From UBA4421 sp002470275 (GTDB taxonomy: Bacteria > Pseudomonadota > Gammaproteobacteria > Pseudomonadales > Azotimanducaceae): DNA of 64,000 bases. The stretch covers positions 1 through 64,000 of the forward strand of contig CAJXDR010000008.1 of NCBI GenBank assembly GCA_913052345.1, in the 5' to 3' direction. The notes under the pieces are model-generated. The model was given only the letters and a program-made list of their open reading frames with translations, was not told where the DNA came from and made no database searches. Of the stretch, positions 61,819 to 64,000 are shown piece after piece (within the stretch, counting starts at the first letter, position 1; each line of letters begins with the position of its first letter). The translations under genes and the position numbers were made by a program.

Positions 61819-62133
61819 TCGTTCATCAAAGGAGGAGTCCCTACACTAGACCACCAGCGGTGAATTGCAAGGCAACGCCAAATATCCACGCATGCGCACA
61901 TACCGAGGTCAAAGCTGTGACCATCAATTAAGGCCCGCCTCCTGACTCGCGCTGGGACCGATAGGCTGCGACGAGCCGGGTGATTGAAACGAATCAGAAT
62001 CCCACGCCGGCCCTCAAAACTTAGCGCCAGACGCGAGTTTGGTCTACCTTAGCGTCTTGACCAGGAAGGGCCGTCAGATTTGCGAGCTTAAGACGAGTGA
62101 CATGCGACAACAAAAAAACCTAGGGCGACGACA
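61819..62133. other. Intergenic region without identified feature
   Basis: 315 bases between the divergent BCCT transporter and lipase-like genes. It should contain both promoters. A TTGACC at 62057-62062 has no matching -10 at proper spacing. I see no hairpin with a T run, repeat or plausible small gene. Confidence 0.6.
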
Positions 62134-63075
62134 GTGACGCAAAGGCCCCATTGCCAAACCTTCTATCTGCAGCGTCAGGGGCACTCTATTTTTTGTCACC
62201 AGTGGCATTGCCGCTCACCTGCCCGCGCGAACATCCTGATCTTGCATGGTATGGGGGAACATGGTGGCCGCTATGGTGAGTTGGCCGCTGTTCTGAACGA
62301 TGCCGGATTCAACGTTTTAGCTCCGGACCAAAGAGGCCATGGGCGCAGCCTGCACCCGCTTTGCCACCCTGGCGACCTGGGTTTTCAGGGCTGGCGTGAG
62401 ACCCTGCGAGACGTGGATTTCCTGCACCGCCACCTGGCCCAGGAAAATCAGCTCCCCACCGTCTTGCTCGGCCACAGTATGGGCGCCATTCTCGCTCAGC
62501 AGTATATTTGCGAAACGGCGAACTCGCTGTCGGGAGCAGTCCTGAGTGGCTCCCCAGGCGCCATTGGCGCTGTGGGTGCCTTTACCCTGAGCCGAATCGC
62601 ACGCTTCGATGCCTGGCGTTTTAATCCGGGCGCAGCAAGCCCCGTGTTCCGTAAAAATCTCTTTGCGAGAAAAAACCGCAGCTTCAAGTCGGACGCTAAG
62701 GATTCAAATGACTTCGCCTGGCTCTCCCGGGATAGCGCAATCGTCCGGGACTATGTTAAGGACCCATTCTGTGGTGCCGTCCTGAGCGCTGGAGGGCTTG
62801 CGGATATGTTTATCAGCCTATACCGAGGCAGCAGCCTGCCCTTTATCAGAAAGATTAATAAAACCCTCCCCCTCTACGTCTTCTCGGGTGAGAAAGATCC
62901 CGTGCATAACCGGACATTAACGCTACGCTGGTTGATCAGACGCTATCGCAAAGTAGGCCTCGACCCTCAACTCCGGCTGTATTCCGGTGGCCGTCACGAA
63001 ATGCTAAATGAAACCAATAGGCAGGAGGTCTACCGAGACCTCATTCACTTCCTTGACGGGCTGAGTGATGACTAG
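62134..63075 (+). CDS. Monoacylglycerol lipase-like alpha/beta hydrolase
   Basis: 313-residue hydrolase of the serine aminopeptidase S33/monoglyceride lipase type. The HGMGEHGGRY oxyanion loop (39-48), LAPDQRGHGRS, and the nucleophile elbow GHSMGA with Ser near 113 are typical. FSGEKDPV carries the acid, and GGRHEMLNET carries the His. It probably cleaves acyl esters. The start is GTG at 62134. The amidase gene begins inside its last codons, an 8-base overlap. Confidence 0.9.
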   Translation: MTQRPHCQTFYLQRQGHSIFCHQWHCRSPARANILILHGMGEHGGRYGELAAVLNDAGFNVLAPDQRGHGRSLHPLCHPGDLGFQGWRETLRDVDFLHRHLAQENQLPTVLLGHSMGAILAQQYICETANSLSGAVLSGSPGAIGAVGAFTLSRIARFDAWRFNPGAASPVFRKNLFARKNRSFKSDAKDSNDFAWLSRDSAIVRDYVKDPFCGAVLSAGGLADMFISLYRGSSLPFIRKINKTLPLYVFSGEKDPVHNRTLTLRWLIRRYRKVGLDPQLRLYSGGRHEMLNETNRQEVYRDLIHFLDGLSDD

Positions 63076-64000
63076 CGCCGTACCCAAGCCCATCTGGCAG
63101 GATGCGCTCTCCCTCTGCCGCGACCTACAGAGCGGGCGCACCCAAGCCATGGACGTCATGGCGAATGTTTATGACCGCATTGAGCAGATCAATCCAACAA
63201 TCAACGCCATCGTCAACCTCTTACCCAGGGCTCAGGCTATGTCCTTGGCTCGCGCAGCTGATGGCGTACCCCTGGAAAACCGAGGCCCCCTGCACGGACT
63301 ACCCATGGCTCCCAAGGATGCGGTGGCGGTTGCAGGGTTTCCCACCAATTGGGGTTTTCGCCCGTTCTCTCAGCCTGTGGAGAGCAAGGACGATCCCATG
63401 GTCTCACGCCTGCGGACGGCTGGTGCGATCTTCATCGGGCACAGCAATATGCCGGAATTTGGGCTCGGCTCGCATACCTTTAACGCCCTTTTCGGACATA
63501 CCCTCAACCCCTATGACCTGACGAAAACGCCCGGGGGCAGCAGCGGCGGGGCTGCAGCCGCGCTAGCGGCCAGGCTGCTACCCCTTGCGGACGGCAGTGA
63601 TCTAGGGGGATCTCTTCGAAATCCAGCCAGCTTTTGCAACGTCGTTGGCCTGCGTCCCAGCATTGGACGCATGCCCTTGAATCGAGGATTTGGCTGGTAC
63701 GGTCGGCTGGCGACTACCGGACCCATGGCCACAAACCTCCGCGACCTGGCGCTGCTCTTCTCGGTCATGGCCGGGCCAGATGAGGCTGACCCCATGAGCC
63801 TGGACGAGCCCGGCCATGCCTTTCTGGACGCTTTGACGCCTTATCCTACATCCGCTCCTTTAAGGGTCAGGGTGAGCCGAGACCTCAATGGGCTACCCGT
63901 GGAGTCATCGGTCACCGCGATCGTGGAGGCTGCTGCATCGACCTTCACCGACCTGGGCGCAGACGTATCCTATGGCGAGCCGGACTTAACTGGGGCCATG
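63068..64000 (+). CDS. Amidase (amidase signature family), cut by window end
   Basis: Third amidase. The first 311 codons are present and the frame is open at the window edge. Motifs are Lys in GLPMAPKDAVAVAGF, cis-Ser in PGGSSGGAAAALAA and nucleophile Ser in GSDLGGSLRNPASFC, so all catalytic residues are present. The ATG is taken at 63068, where it overlaps the stop of the lipase-like gene by 8 bases; a GTG lies one codon upstream. Coupling suggests an ester- and amide-hydrolysing pair. The substrate is unknown. Confidence 0.9.
   Translation, partial: MTSAVPKPIWQDALSLCRDLQSGRTQAMDVMANVYDRIEQINPTINAIVNLLPRAQAMSLARAADGVPLENRGPLHGLPMAPKDAVAVAGFPTNWGFRPFSQPVESKDDPMVSRLRTAGAIFIGHSNMPEFGLGSHTFNALFGHTLNPYDLTKTPGGSSGGAAAALAARLLPLADGSDLGGSLRNPASFCNVVGLRPSIGRMPLNRGFGWYGRLATTGPMATNLRDLALLFSVMAGPDEADPMSLDEPGHAFLDALTPYPTSAPLRVRVSRDLNGLPVESSVTAIVEAAASTFTDLGADVSYGEPDLTGAM

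Noticed and set aside
1..64000. Prophage, insertion sequence, CRISPR or defence island
   Set aside because: No integrase, transposase, terminal inverted repeats, spacer arrays or toxin-antitoxin pairs seen; the single HTH protein alone is not enough.

Overview
The window reads as one continuous chromosomal stretch of a Gammaproteobacterium. It is densely packed and moderately GC-rich, with short intergenic gaps and many 1-40 base overlaps. It carries glutaminyl-tRNA synthetase, SlyX, YheT-type hydrolase, TesB, a POT peptide transporter and long-type isocitrate lyase, a combination typical of that class. Genes for acyl-CoA turnover, TRAP and BCCT transport, amidases and F420 suggest a free-living heterotroph, probably marine; the habitat is inference. 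I see no phage, insertion sequence, CRISPR array or rRNA.

Layout. 1-16.7 kb: tRNA-Arg(UCG), then housekeeping and lipid/acyl-CoA genes (hydrolases, acyl-CoA dehydrogenase, crotonase, CinA-like, TraB/GumN, GNAT, POT transporter, HMG-CoA lyase family, methyltransferase, glnS, an exported transglutaminase-like protein, tesB, a hydratase, aceA with a terminator). 16.7-28.9 kb: a small HTH protein with a nearby palindrome, a thiamine-diphosphate enzyme, a CurA-like reductase, a tandem pair of acyl-CoA dehydrogenases, YjbQ, a four-gene TRAP transporter with its TatT lipoprotein, a crotonase and glucokinase. 28.9-34.8 kb: a peptide ABC importer without ATPase genes, then a glycosyltransferase, a polysaccharide deacetylase and slyX. 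34.9-40.6 kb: a complete-looking F420 core operon (npdG, cofE, cofD, cofC, fbiC). 40.6-49.2 kb: an MFS protein with a small partner, a possible tiny gene ending at a strong terminator, a carbohydrate set (two TIM-barrel isomerases, a Gfo/Idh oxidoreductase, an aminotransferase), a desaturase and an MBL hydrolase. 49.2-55.4 kb: an amidase, then a mevalonate operon in which HMG-CoA reductase and mevalonate kinase form a single polypeptide, followed by an isoprenylcysteine-methyltransferase-like membrane protein. 55.4-64 kb: YdjM-like, DUF2147, CmcJ/NvfI-like and amidase genes, a PPK2 gene broken by an in-frame stop, a BCCT transporter, a lipase-like hydrolase and a third amidase cut by the window edge.

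The two most distinctive systems are the five-gene F420 operon and the mevalonate operon with the HMGR-MVK fusion. Both are uncommon in Gammaproteobacteria as far as I know. No obvious F420-dependent oxidoreductase other than NpdG lies in the window, and neither HMG-CoA synthase nor IPP isomerase is present, so both pathways must connect to genes elsewhere.
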